In this document: in pieces, positions 26,154 to 35,379 of the stretch
Layout of the letters: each line of letters begins with the position of its first letter
How positions within the stretch are numbered: position 1 is the stretch's first letter
NCBI GenBank assembly: GCA_040403555.1
Contig: JBBAKN010000002.1
Coordinates: 62,001-126,000 of the forward strand
Reading direction: 5' to 3'
DNA: 64,000 nucleotides
Source of the DNA: JAIPAN01 sp040403555
Lineage (GTDB): Bacteria; Bacteroidota; Bacteroidia; Sphingobacteriales; Sphingobacteriaceae
The notes under the pieces: model-generated
Told to the model about the DNA's origin: nothing
The model's input: only the letters and a program-made list of their open reading frames with translations
The model's database searches: none
Program-made: the position numbers and the translations under genes

Positions 26154-26834
26154 TTATTTGCTTGGTTTTCCTGCCACACAAATTACAAACTCTCCTTTAA
26201 GCGTATGGGTTTCAAAATGAGTTTTTATTTCGAGGAGAGTACCTCTTACGGTTTCTTCGAACACCTTACTAATTTCACGAGAAACCGATGCCTGGCGATC
26301 TTCGCCAAAATATTCGGCAAATTCGGCCAAACTCTTTAATAAACGATGAGGCGATTCGTAAAAAATGATGGTGCGCTCTTCCGAAAGCAAACTTTTTAAA
26401 CGAGTTTGACGGCCTTTTTTTACCGGCAAAAATCCCTCAAAACAAAAACGATCGTTGGGCAAACCCGAAGCCACCAAAGCAGGCACAAAAGCCGTAGCGC
26501 CCGGCAGGCAAATTACCTGGATATTATTTTTTATCGCTTCACGAACCAACAAAAAGCCCGGATCAGAAATGGCGGGCGTACCCGCATCGGAAATTAAGGC
26601 AATTTGTTGCCCTTGGCTTAAAAACTTAACAATTTCGGTAGTAGATTGATGTTCGTTATGCTGGTGGTGCGAAAACACCTTTTTATCGATACCAAAATGT
26701 TTCAACATCGGAGCGCTGGTACGGGTATCTTCCGCCAAAATAAGATCTACTTCTTTCAGCAAGCGAATGGCCCGAAGTGTCATGTCTTCTAAATTACCAA
26801 TGGGGGTTGGTATAAGATAAAGGGTGCCACTCAT
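26154..26834 (-). CDS. rsmI: 16S rRNA (cytidine1402-2'-O)-methyltransferase RsmI
   Basis: Tetrapyrrole-methylase fold enzyme that modifies C1402 of 16S rRNA. 226 residues. Motifs: the N-terminal LYLIPTPIGNLEDMTLRA, AEDTRTS near residue 36, SDAGTPAISDPG near 82 and LPGATAFVPALVASGL near 108. The usual short C-terminal tail is reduced to PSK, a normal variation. It is followed directly by lnt and probably forms a two-gene transcript with it. Confidence 0.95.
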   Translation of the reverse strand: MSGTLYLIPTPIGNLEDMTLRAIRLLKEVDLILAEDTRTSAPMLKHFGIDKKVFSHHQHNEHQSTTEIVKFLSQGQQIALISDAGTPAISDPGFLLVREAIKNNIQVICLPGATAFVPALVASGLPNDRFCFEGFLPVKKGRQTRLKSLLSEERTIIFYESPHRLLKSLAEFAEYFGEDRQASVSREISKVFEETVRGTLLEIKTHFETHTLKGEFVICVAGKPSK

Positions 26835-26882
26835 GCGTTTAACATTTACTCGTTTATGCGCCTTTAAAACGCCAATTGTTCT

Positions 26883-26890
26883 TATCTTTG
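26883..26890 (+). promoter_or_regulatory. -7 promoter element of serS
   Basis: TATCTTTG matches TAnnTTTG, 16 bases before the serS ATG. Confidence 0.5.
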
Positions 26891-26906
26891 GTCAAATTTT
26901 ATAAAG

Positions 26907-28178
26907 ATGCTGCAAGTTAATTATATCCGCGAACATAAAGAGGAAGTTTTAAAAGGTTTGGCCATTAAAAATTTCAAACAACCAGAATTGGTTGAAGAAG
27001 TTTTAAAATTAGACGAACAAAGACGCCAAACTCAAACACAACTAGACAGCCTTTTAGCGGAAGCAAATGCAGCGGCCAAACAAATTGGTGAGTTCATGCG
27101 CCAAGGGAAGAAAGATGAGGCGGAAGCGCTTAAAGCCCAAAGTACAGCAAATAAAGACGCTCAAAAAAACTTATCGGACCAATTAGAAACTATAGAGCAA
27201 GCGCTTTTAAACCAATTATTAGTACTCCCCAACTTGCCACACAGCTCGGTGCCTTTGGGTAAAACCCCCGAAGAAAATGAAACGGTTTTAGAACAGGGAA
27301 GCAAACCTACGTTGACCGAAACAGCACTCCCGCATTGGGAATTAGCGGCCAAATACGATATTATTGATTTTGAATTAGGCAATAAAATTACTGGCGCCGG
27401 TTTTCCGGTATATAAAGGCAAGGGTGCTCGTTTACAACGGGCCCTCATCAATTTCTTTTTAGATGAAGCCGAAAAAGCGGGATACAGAGAAATGCAACCG
27501 CCTATTTTGGTGAACGAGGCCTCTGGCTTTGGCACCGGTCAATTACCCGATAAAGAAGGGCAAATGTACCACGTGGGCATTGATAATTTGTACCTCATTC
27601 CGACGGCTGAAGTGCCAATTACCAATTTATACCGCGATGTTATTTTAAAAGAAGAAGAATTACCAGTTAAAAATTGTGGTTATACACCTTGTTTCCGTAG
27701 AGAGGCTGGCTCTTACGGTGCACATGTACGTGGCTTAAACCGCTTGCACCAATTTGATAAAGTAGAAATTGTACAAATAGCTAACCCAGATGAATCGTAC
27801 GCTATTTTAGAAGATATGAGCGGCTACGTGCAAAGCTTATTGCAAAAATTAGAATTGCCGTATCGGGTATTGCGCTTGTGTGGCGGCGATATGAGTTTTG
27901 CATCGGCCCTTACCTACGATATGGAAGTATGGTGTGCAGCACAGGCTCGTTGGTTGGAGGTTTCTTCGGTTTCGAACTTCGAAACATTCCAAGCCAACCG
28001 CTTAAAATTGCGTTTTAAAGGTAAAGAAGGTAAAACACAGTTAGCGCATACGCTCAACGGGAGTGCCTTAGCATTGCCTCGTATTGTGGCTTCTTTGTTA
28101 GAGAACAATCAAACCGAACAAGGCATACGCATACCAAAAGCATTGGTACCCTATACCGGTTTCGAGTGGATTAACTAA
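26907..28178 (+). CDS. serS: Seryl-tRNA synthetase
   Basis: Class II aminoacyl-tRNA synthetase charging tRNA-Ser. 423 residues, full length. The N-terminal coiled-coil arm spans about 30-105 (LDEQRRQTQTQLDSLLAEA). Motif 2 is in YTPCFRREAGSYGAHVRGL and motif 3 in LNGSALALPRIVASLLEN. The single-copy tRNA-Ser(GGA) at 9.2 kb is one of its substrates. It ends 2 bases before the stop of the convergent SIMPL-domain gene. Confidence 0.97.
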   Translation: MLQVNYIREHKEEVLKGLAIKNFKQPELVEEVLKLDEQRRQTQTQLDSLLAEANAAAKQIGEFMRQGKKDEAEALKAQSTANKDAQKNLSDQLETIEQALLNQLLVLPNLPHSSVPLGKTPEENETVLEQGSKPTLTETALPHWELAAKYDIIDFELGNKITGAGFPVYKGKGARLQRALINFFLDEAEKAGYREMQPPILVNEASGFGTGQLPDKEGQMYHVGIDNLYLIPTAEVPITNLYRDVILKEEELPVKNCGYTPCFRREAGSYGAHVRGLNRLHQFDKVEIVQIANPDESYAILEDMSGYVQSLLQKLELPYRVLRLCGGDMSFASALTYDMEVWCAAQARWLEVSSVSNFETFQANRLKLRFKGKEGKTQLAHTLNGSALALPRIVASLLENNQTEQGIRIPKALVPYTGFEWIN

Positions 28179-28179
28179 G

Positions 28180-28866
28180 CTATTTCAATTCGAAAAGAGC
28201 CCGAATTTGGGCGGTCAATTTAATTTTCTTGAAGTCGATATCGGGCATAGCTTCGCCGCCTGAGGCATCTGTTTTCATAGCCATTTGTGTACGGTAAATT
28301 GGTTGCGAATAGCCTTCATTGCTTTGTTCGTTAATTTCTAAAGCCATGCCCACTTTTTCGCCCACCGCTTCGGCTAAATACACCGCTTTATCACGGGCAG
28401 CTTTTAAGGCTTGTATCTTGAGCTCTTTTTTCACCGCTTCTAGTTTAGAATAATCGTAGCTCTCAATTGCGCTATATTGCACACCCCTGGCATCTACACC
28501 GGCAAGCAATTGGTTCCATTTGCTTAAATCGGACACCTTGATGCGGTATTGTTTACTAGCCAAATAATCTGGGCTTTTACGATCCCAATTAAAATTATAC
28601 GAGGCAATATCGTTTACCATGAAGTTTTCTTTCGGGATTCCCGCTTTTAGAACCGCAGTTTGCAGCGCACGCTCTAAGGTTTCAATGCCTATTTTTTTCT
28701 TTCCATCTAGATATTCCTTCAGCGAAATGCTGATATAAATAATATCGGGCGTTACCTCTAGTTCGGCGGTACCAGTTACTTCAATTTTTCTGCGAAGATC
28801 TAATGTTTGGGCTTGCAGATGTACTACAAACAAAGTTAGCAAAGCAATTAAGCTAATTTTTTTCAT
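28180..28866 (-). CDS. SIMPL-domain (DUF541) periplasmic protein
   Basis: 228 residues. A cleavable signal peptide (LIALLTLFVVHLQAQ) is followed by the SIMPL/DUF541 domain with IEVTGTAELEVTPDIIYISI at the start and AVYLAEAVGEKVGMALEI near the C-terminus. E. coli YggE, the best known member, is linked to oxidative stress; the biochemical role is unknown. The protein is expected in the periplasm or secreted. No operon partner is visible. Confidence 0.9.
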   Translation of the reverse strand: MKKISLIALLTLFVVHLQAQTLDLRRKIEVTGTAELEVTPDIIYISISLKEYLDGKKKIGIETLERALQTAVLKAGIPKENFMVNDIASYNFNWDRKSPDYLASKQYRIKVSDLSKWNQLLAGVDARGVQYSAIESYDYSKLEAVKKELKIQALKAARDKAVYLAEAVGEKVGMALEINEQSNEGYSQPIYRTQMAMKTDASGGEAMPDIDFKKIKLTAQIRALFELK

Positions 28867-29003
28867 GGATTTACGTTTAAATTCAATCTCAATTTACCAA
28901 AATTTGCAGCCTATTGCTAAAAAATTTGAGATGATTAAAGTTTTGAACGCAAATTCGGAACAGTTTGTTATTTTTATAAAACAAAAGCTATTCAACCCCT
29001 ATT

Positions 29004-30521
29004 ATGAAAAAATTGATTTTCACCCTTTTATGTTCGGCAGGCCTACTGGGCGTGGCGCATGCTCAAAAAACAGAAGCAACTGCTCCATCGAACAAAATAA
29101 ACTTAAAAAAAGATGCCACTGTTACTGTTTTAAATACAGTAACCATTAAGGGGCAAGCAGTACCCTACAAAGCCATTGCAGGCACCGAGCCGGTAACCGA
29201 TGCCGAAGGCCAAGCAATAGCTGAAGTGTTTTACACCTATTACGAACGTACCGATGTAAAAGACAAAACAACCCGTCCTTTAGTAATTTCGTTTAATGGA
29301 GGCCCCGGAACGCCCTCTGTATGGATGGAAATTGGTTACACCGGACCACGTATTCTCAATGTAGATGATGAAGGCTATCCGGTGCAACCCTACGGCATGC
29401 ACGATAATCCACATTCTATTTTAGATGTGGCGGATATTGTGTACATCGATCCGGTAAACACCGGTTTTTCTCGTGCCCTAATTAAAGAGGGAGCCCCAGC
29501 AAAATTTTTTGGTGTAAACGCCGACATTAAATACCTAGCAACTTGGATTAATAGTTTTGTAAGCAAAAACAAACGTTGGGCATCGCCCAAATTTCTTATT
29601 GGCGAAAGTTATGGTACTACCCGAGTATCTGGCTTAGCTTTAGAGCTTCAAGATGCACAGTGGATGTATTTAAATGGCGTGGTGTTGGTATCTCCTACCG
29701 ATTTAGGAATTAAGAGAGAAGGCCCTGTTGCTGCGGCTTTATATGTGCCATATTTTGCTGCTACCGCTTGGTATCACAAAGCATTGCCTGCAGATTTACA
29801 GCAGAAAGATTTAACGGATTATTTACCCGAAGTAGAGAAATTTACTATTGATGAATTGTTGCCAGCAATAACCAAAGGTGGTTCTTTAGACCCAGCTAAG
29901 CGGAAAGAAATTGCAGCTAAATATGCTCGTTATACCGGCTTATCGGAGCAAACTATTTTAGATCATAATTTTGAGATTTCTACCAACTTCTTCTGGAAAG
30001 AATTGTTGAGAGATAGAGGCTTTACCATTGGTCGTTTAGATTCTAGATACTTGGGTATCGATCGTCAAAATGCCGGTGAAGAACCAGATTACAATGCGGA
30101 ATTAAGTTCTTGGGAACATTCGTTTATGCCCGCCATGAACATCTATTTAAGAGATGAATTGAATTATAAAACAGACCTTTCTTACTATTTGTTCGGACCA
30201 GTACGTCCTTGGGATAATACTCAAAATAATACGGGTTATAATTTAGGAAAAGCCATGGCCGAAAATCCATATTTGAAAGTATTGGTACAATCTGGATACT
30301 ACGATGGGGCTTGCGATTATTTTAATGCGAAATACAATTTATGGCAAATAGACCCCAGCGGTAAATTTAAAGATCGCATGAGCTGGGAAGGGTACCGCAG
30401 TGGACACATGATGTACCTGCGTAAGGAAGATTTGGCTACTGCCAATGAGAACTTGCGCATCTTCATTAAAAATGCCATCCCGAAATCGGGTATACCGGCA
30501 AAATACCAGGAGCGTAAATAA
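29004..30521 (+). CDS. S10 family serine carboxypeptidase-like peptidase
   Basis: 505 residues with a signal peptide (MKKLIFTLLCSAGLLGVAHA). The S10 fold motifs are FNGGPGTPSVWME near residues 97-109 (oxyanion region), catalytic Ser202 in IGESYGTTR, catalytic Asp in SGYYDGACD near 431 and catalytic His in YRSGHMMYL near 469. All three catalytic residues are present, so it should be an active exported carboxypeptidase. It is monocistronic with a strong terminator after it. Confidence 0.93.
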   Translation: MKKLIFTLLCSAGLLGVAHAQKTEATAPSNKINLKKDATVTVLNTVTIKGQAVPYKAIAGTEPVTDAEGQAIAEVFYTYYERTDVKDKTTRPLVISFNGGPGTPSVWMEIGYTGPRILNVDDEGYPVQPYGMHDNPHSILDVADIVYIDPVNTGFSRALIKEGAPAKFFGVNADIKYLATWINSFVSKNKRWASPKFLIGESYGTTRVSGLALELQDAQWMYLNGVVLVSPTDLGIKREGPVAAALYVPYFAATAWYHKALPADLQQKDLTDYLPEVEKFTIDELLPAITKGGSLDPAKRKEIAAKYARYTGLSEQTILDHNFEISTNFFWKELLRDRGFTIGRLDSRYLGIDRQNAGEEPDYNAELSSWEHSFMPAMNIYLRDELNYKTDLSYYLFGPVRPWDNTQNNTGYNLGKAMAENPYLKVLVQSGYYDGACDYFNAKYNLWQIDPSGKFKDRMSWEGYRSGHMMYLRKEDLATANENLRIFIKNAIPKSGIPAKYQERK

Positions 30522-30539
30522 TAGTAAAGCTTGGTTCAC

Positions 30540-30574
30540 AAAAAAGCCCTCCCGAATTCGGGAGGGCTTTTTTT
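30540..30574. terminator. Bidirectional terminator between S10 peptidase and lspA
   Basis: Near-perfect palindrome GCCCTCCCGAATTCGGGAGG centred on GAATTC, flanked by A-run and T-run. It serves both convergent transcripts. Confidence 0.93.
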
Positions 30575-31223
30575 ATTCTTCAGTCATTTCGCTTTGCGGT
30601 TGACTTTCTTCTATAGGTTTTTCTTTAAAATAACGCTTTTGATAGAGTAAAATGCCAATAACCCCAACACTAATAGCCGTATCGGCTAGGTTAAATACCG
30701 GTTGAAAAAACACAAAGGGTTGATTGGCCCAAAACGGGAACCAAGAAGGATAATGTGTTTCTATCAATGGGAAATAAAGCATGTCTACCACTTTGCCATG
30801 CAACAAGCCAGCATAACCTCCTGTTTCTGGAAAAAGTTGCGCCTTTACAAAATAATTGCTCTCACTAAACAGCTTCCCATAAAAAGTAGAATCGATGATA
30901 TTACCCAATGCTCCGGCAAAAATTAAGGAAACATTGGTGATTAAGCCGCGGTGGTATTTGTGTTTAATTAAATGCACCAAGCCATAACCAATACCAATTA
31001 CGGCCAAAATACGAATTAGAGATAAAGCTAATTTACCAGCTTCGCCACCAAACTCTACCCCAAACGCCATGCCGTTATTCTCGGTAAAATGGATGATAAA
31101 CCAATGACCCAATACATGAAATTCTTGACTAAGGCTCATGTTTAGCTTGATCCAAAATTTCAAAAGTTGATCTGCCAACAATACCAATAAAATGAGTGCA
31201 ACTGGTTTGGTGTAGCTTTTCAT
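30573..31223 (-). CDS. lspA: Lipoprotein signal peptidase (signal peptidase II)
   Basis: Aspartyl protease that cleaves prolipoproteins at the lipobox Cys. 216 residues from the ATG at 31223, which shares one base with the dksA-like stop (TAATG); a longer frame back to 31316 lies inside the upstream gene. Catalytic Asp residues are in GALGNIIDS and FNLADTAIS, in the family motifs. Four membrane segments are visible. An insert between them makes it longer than E. coli LspA, as usual in Bacteroidota. Operon order: ileS, dksA-like, lspA. Confidence 0.94.
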   Translation of the reverse strand: MKSYTKPVALILLVLLADQLLKFWIKLNMSLSQEFHVLGHWFIIHFTENNGMAFGVEFGGEAGKLALSLIRILAVIGIGYGLVHLIKHKYHRGLITNVSLIFAGALGNIIDSTFYGKLFSESNYFVKAQLFPETGGYAGLLHGKVVDMLYFPLIETHYPSWFPFWANQPFVFFQPVFNLADTAISVGVIGILLYQKRYFKEKPIEESQPQSEMTEE

Positions 31224-31606
31224 TAGTTCTGTTTTACTTTGGCCTCCATACTTAAGGTTGCATGTGGTACGGCCATTAAACGCTCCTTCTGAATCAGTTT
31301 TCCGGTTTCGCGGCATAGGCCATAGGTTTTATTTTCAATACGTACCAAGGCTGCTTCTAAATTATCAATAAACTTTTTCTGACGGGCAGCAAACAAATTG
31401 GTTTGCTCTTTTTCTAACGTAGCCGACCCATCTTCCAACGTTTTATACGTGCCGGCAGTATCGTCGGTACCATTGGCATTGGGGTTACTCAAAGCAGTGG
31501 TAAATGCCAATAATTCTTCTCGGGCAATTCTAATTTTCTCTAAAATAAGTTCTTTAAATTCTTGCAACTCTGTATCAGAGTAGCGGGTCTTTTCATGTTT
31601 GTCCAT
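31223..31606 (-). CDS. TraR/DksA-family protein with degenerate zinc finger
   Basis: 127 residues: a long helical (coiled-coil) N-terminal part with two helices, then the DksA-like tail YGLCRETGKLIQKERLMAVPHA. Of the usual four zinc Cys only one (in GLC) remains; the last pair is replaced by Ser and Ala. This is common in Bacteroidota members of the family and suggests zinc-independent folding. DksA proteins bind the RNA polymerase secondary channel; that role is inferred. It lies between ileS (gap 1 base) and lspA (one-base overlap), an arrangement typical of the phylum. Confidence 0.9.
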   Translation of the reverse strand: MDKHEKTRYSDTELQEFKELILEKIRIAREELLAFTTALSNPNANGTDDTAGTYKTLEDGSATLEKEQTNLFAARQKKFIDNLEAALVRIENKTYGLCRETGKLIQKERLMAVPHATLSMEAKVKQN

Positions 31607-31607
31607 C

Positions 31608-34600
31608 TTATACTTTAGTTATAGAAACAAATAATTTAATATCATCTATTTCAAAGGTTTCTGAGGTGTTTAAATTGGCTTCCAACACCAAGGAGTCTGC
31701 CAAAATTTCGGCACAAATATAGGCTAAATTATTGTTCACTGCAGGGCTAATTGTTTGATCGTCAGAAAGTCGAACCTGAATACGATCGGTTACCAAGAAA
31801 TCTTGTTCTTTACGTAAGTTCTGAATTCTATTAACCAGTTCTCTAGCAATTCCCTCTTGTTTTAATTCTTCAGAAACATGTATATCTAAGGCTACCGTTA
31901 GTGCGCCTAAAGTGGCTACTTGCCATCCCGGAACATCTTCTGCCATCATTTCTACATCGCTTAAATCAACCACAAAAGAGGTGTTGGGGATTGCGAATGT
32001 ACCCTCTTTTTCGAAGCTGGCAATTTCTTCTTGCGTTAAGGCAGTAAGTACAGCAGCAACTTCCTTCATTGCCTGCCCTACTTTGGGACCCAAGGTTTTG
32101 AAGTTGGGCTTTACTTTTTTACTGATAAAACCTGCCGTATCGCTAATAAACTCAATGTCTTTAATATTGGTTTCAGATAAGATAAGTTCTTTTACCTGCT
32201 CCACCTGATTTTGGAAGCCTTTATTGATAACTGGAAGTAAAATTTTACTTAGCGGCTGGCGCACATTGATGCTTACCTTTTTCCGCAAAGACAAAGTGAG
32301 AGAAGAGATATTTTGTGCCAAGGCCATGCGCTCTTCTAAAGCAACATCAACCAAATTGTCTTGATAAACTGGGAAATCGGCTAAATGCACCGACTCTACA
32401 CTTTCTTTACCACTCACTTCATTTAAATCTAAGAAAAGCCTATCTGCATAAAATGGTGCAATAGGCGACATCAATTTAGAAATAGTAGTTAAACAGGTGT
32501 AGAGTGTTTGATAGGCCGAAATTTTATCTTCGGTATACTCCCCTTTCCAGAAACGACGACGGCATAAGCGCACATACCAATTACTCAAATGCTCATCTAC
32601 AAAACTTTGAATGGCACGTGCTGCTTTGGTAGGCTCAAAATCCTCGTAGTAGCCATCTACTTCTTTAATCAATGAATTTAATAAAGAAATTATCCAACGA
32701 TCAATCTCCGGTCGCAACTGAATATCCATTTCCGGATCTTTGTAGCTAAAACGATCAATATTGGCGTATAGTGCAAAGAAGGAATAGGTGTTGTATAGGG
32801 TACCAAAAAACTTACGACGTACTTCGTCTAAGCCTTCTAGATTAAATTTCAAATTATCCCAAGGCGATGCATTGCTAATCATGTACCAGCGGGAAGCATC
32901 GGCGCTGTAGGTTTCTATGGTTTCAAACGGATCGGCGGCATTGCCTAAGCGCTTAGACATTTTATTACCATTTTTATCCAATACCAAGCCGTTTGATACC
33001 ACATTTTTAAAGGCTACGCTGTCATTCAACATGACGGCAATGGCATGCAGGGTAAAGAACCATCCCCGGGTTTGATCCACACCTTCTGCAATAAAATCGG
33101 CCGGGTAAGCATTCGCAAATTCTTCTTTATTTTCAAACGGATAATGCCATTGGGCATAAGGCATGGCGCCCGAATCGAACCACACATCAATTAGGTCGGT
33201 TTCGCGTAATAGCGCTTTGCCTGTAGCAGAAACCAATACAACCTCATCTACATAAGGGCGGTGCATATCGGCCGTACCATTTTCTAAAGCGCTTAAATAA
33301 CTTTGCATGGTGGCTTTTTGCTCGGCAGTAGGCACTGCAGAAGCCAGGCTTTCCTTCATGTTGGCTTTTAGTTCTTCTATCGAACCAATGCAAAGCTCTT
33401 CGCTACCATCTTCGCTACGCCAAATAGGCAACGGCGTTCCCCAATAGCGTGAACGCGATAAATTCCAGTCTACCAAATTCTCTAACCAATTGCCAAATCT
33501 TCCTGTTCCGGTAGCTTCTGGTTTCCAGTTAATGGTTTTGTTTAGCTCTACCATACGGTCTTTTACAGCCGTGGTTTTAATAAACCAACTATCTAGCGGG
33601 TAATACAATATGGGTTTGTCGGTACGCCAGCAGTGCGGGTAACTGTGTTCGTATTTTTCTACTTTAAAGGCTTTATTTTCTTCTTTTAGCTTGATGGCAA
33701 TTTGTACATCTACCGGTCTAAAGTCAGGGCTTTTGCGTACTTCATCGCTATAAAACTCTTCTTTTACGTACTGGCCGGCAAAGTCGCTTACTTGTGCTAC
33801 AAATTTGCCTTGCTTATTCACCAATGGTGCTTCGGTACCGTTTTCATCGAGTACCATCACTGAGGGTACATCATTTTCTTTACAGGCTCTAAAGTCATCG
33901 GCACCAAAAACAGAGGCGGTATGCACTATACCCGTACCATCTTCGGTGGTTACAAAATCAGCAGGAATGACACGGAATGCTTTATCTTCTAGTTCGGCGT
34001 TGCTTACATACGGCATCAATTGGTGATACCGAATGTCAAGTAATTCTTTACCGGTAAAGCTAGCAGCAATGCGCCAAGGCAATACTTTATCACCGGGTTT
34101 TACCGCAGCAAAATCACCGTTTTCGGCTTCTGCTTTAAAATATTTTGACACCAAATCTTTGGCCAATACCACGCTTACGGGGGCAAAAGTGTAGGAGTTA
34201 AAGGTGTTTACTTTTACGTAGTTTATTTTTTCGCCTACCGCTAGGGCACAGTTCGATGGCAAGGTCCAGGGCGTGGTAGTCCATGCTAAAATTACCGTAT
34301 CCTCTTGTGCATCGGCAAATAACGTATTTATTAAAGGATGATTTTGCTCTCTTTTTGGGCGGAATTGAGCCACAATAGAAGTATCCTTAAGCATTTTATA
34401 CGTACCCGGCTGGTTTAATTCGTGCGAACTTAAGCCGGTACCTGCTGCCGGAGAATAGGGCTGTACGGTATAGCCTTTATACAACAGGCCTTTTTTATGA
34501 AATTCTTTTAAAATCCACCAAAGGGATTCGATGTAGTTGTTTTCGTAGGTGATGTATGGATTTTCTAAATCTACCCAATAGCCCATTTTTTCGGTCAAAT

Positions 34601-34994
34601 CGTTCCACACATCGGTGTATTTCATTACCTCTTTGCGGCAAGCAGCATTGTAGTCGGCTACTGAAATTTTCTTCCCAATATCGTCTTTAGTAATGCCTAG
34701 GGTTTTTTCTACGGCCAACTCAATGGGTAGGCCATGGGTATCCCAGCCGCCTTTGCGTTTTACTTGGTAGCCTTTTAAGGTTTTATAACGGCAAAAAATA
34801 TCTTTAATAGAACGGGACATAACGTGGTGTATACCCGGCATTCCATTGGCCGAAGGTGGCCCTTCGTAAAAGGTATAGGGTTTGGAGGCTGGTCTGTTTT
34901 GAATACTTTTTTCAAAAATCTGACGACTTTTCCAATACTCCAGAATATCCTTTCCGGTTTGCGATAAATTGAGTTGTTTATATTCTTTGTACAT
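31608..34994 (-). CDS. ileS: Isoleucyl-tRNA synthetase
   Basis: Class I synthetase charging tRNA-Ile, with editing of Val-tRNA. 1128 residues from the ATG at 34994; a GTG at 35012 is possible but adds only six residues. HIGH-like motif PSANGMPGIHH near residue 46 and KMSKRLGN near 682. The editing CP1 domain (TTPWTLPSNCAL near 241) and the long C-terminal domain with anticodon-binding helices mark the larger eukaryote-like IleS type. It is the first gene of the ileS-dksA-lspA operon. Confidence 0.97.
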   Translation of the reverse strand: MYKEYKQLNLSQTGKDILEYWKSRQIFEKSIQNRPASKPYTFYEGPPSANGMPGIHHVMSRSIKDIFCRYKTLKGYQVKRKGGWDTHGLPIELAVEKTLGITKDDIGKKISVADYNAACRKEVMKYTDVWNDLTEKMGYWVDLENPYITYENNYIESLWWILKEFHKKGLLYKGYTVQPYSPAAGTGLSSHELNQPGTYKMLKDTSIVAQFRPKREQNHPLINTLFADAQEDTVILAWTTTPWTLPSNCALAVGEKINYVKVNTFNSYTFAPVSVVLAKDLVSKYFKAEAENGDFAAVKPGDKVLPWRIAASFTGKELLDIRYHQLMPYVSNAELEDKAFRVIPADFVTTEDGTGIVHTASVFGADDFRACKENDVPSVMVLDENGTEAPLVNKQGKFVAQVSDFAGQYVKEEFYSDEVRKSPDFRPVDVQIAIKLKEENKAFKVEKYEHSYPHCWRTDKPILYYPLDSWFIKTTAVKDRMVELNKTINWKPEATGTGRFGNWLENLVDWNLSRSRYWGTPLPIWRSEDGSEELCIGSIEELKANMKESLASAVPTAEQKATMQSYLSALENGTADMHRPYVDEVVLVSATGKALLRETDLIDVWFDSGAMPYAQWHYPFENKEEFANAYPADFIAEGVDQTRGWFFTLHAIAVMLNDSVAFKNVVSNGLVLDKNGNKMSKRLGNAADPFETIETYSADASRWYMISNASPWDNLKFNLEGLDEVRRKFFGTLYNTYSFFALYANIDRFSYKDPEMDIQLRPEIDRWIISLLNSLIKEVDGYYEDFEPTKAARAIQSFVDEHLSNWYVRLCRRRFWKGEYTEDKISAYQTLYTCLTTISKLMSPIAPFYADRLFLDLNEVSGKESVESVHLADFPVYQDNLVDVALEERMALAQNISSLTLSLRKKVSINVRQPLSKILLPVINKGFQNQVEQVKELILSETNIKDIEFISDTAGFISKKVKPNFKTLGPKVGQAMKEVAAVLTALTQEEIASFEKEGTFAIPNTSFVVDLSDVEMMAEDVPGWQVATLGALTVALDIHVSEELKQEGIARELVNRIQNLRKEQDFLVTDRIQVRLSDDQTISPAVNNNLAYICAEILADSLVLEANLNTSETFEIDDIKLFVSITKV

Positions 34995-35022
34995 CAGCGC
35001 TATACTCTCCACGTTAAGCCTG

Positions 35023-35030
35023 CAAAGTTA
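35023..35030 (-). promoter_or_regulatory. -7 promoter element of the ileS operon
   Basis: TAACTTTG on the minus strand matches TAnnTTTG, 28 bases before the ileS ATG. Confidence 0.5.
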
Positions 35031-35109
35031 AAAAAAAGCAGTTGAAAATAGGATATAATACGCAGCACCCTTTTTGAGTTAGTAGTATATATTTTTTAGC
35101 GCCAGAAAG

Positions 35110-35379
35110 ATGAAAGATAATCTCGTAAAAAAGTTTTTTAGATGCCGTTATGTCTGCATGGGCATTATCCTGCTGCTTATTGGAATGGCTTTAGTTGCTA
35201 TTGGCTACCGTGTTCAAACGGAACTAGGACCAAACTACGGATGGATAATGGTTTTAGGTGTGTTATGCATGGGCTTTGGTTGCTTGTGCTTTTTACTCAG
35301 TTTAACCCGAAAAGAAAAACATCAGCATAAACTGCTAGACCGAAAGAAAAACCAACAACAGGCTAACAAAAAAAATTAA
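35110..35379 (+). CDS. Small two-TM membrane protein
   Basis: 89 residues. A short basic N-terminus, two hydrophobic segments (about 15-33 and 44-66, the latter rich in Cys and Gly), then a strongly basic tail (RKEKHQHKLLDRKKNQQ). No family is recognised. Its last 4 bases overlap the end of the RND/MMPL gene on the other strand. It could be an inner-membrane protein with both ends in the cytoplasm; nothing suggests a partner. Confidence 0.6.
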   Translation: MKDNLVKKFFRCRYVCMGIILLLIGMALVAIGYRVQTELGPNYGWIMVLGVLCMGFGCLCFLLSLTRKEKHQHKLLDRKKNQQQANKKN

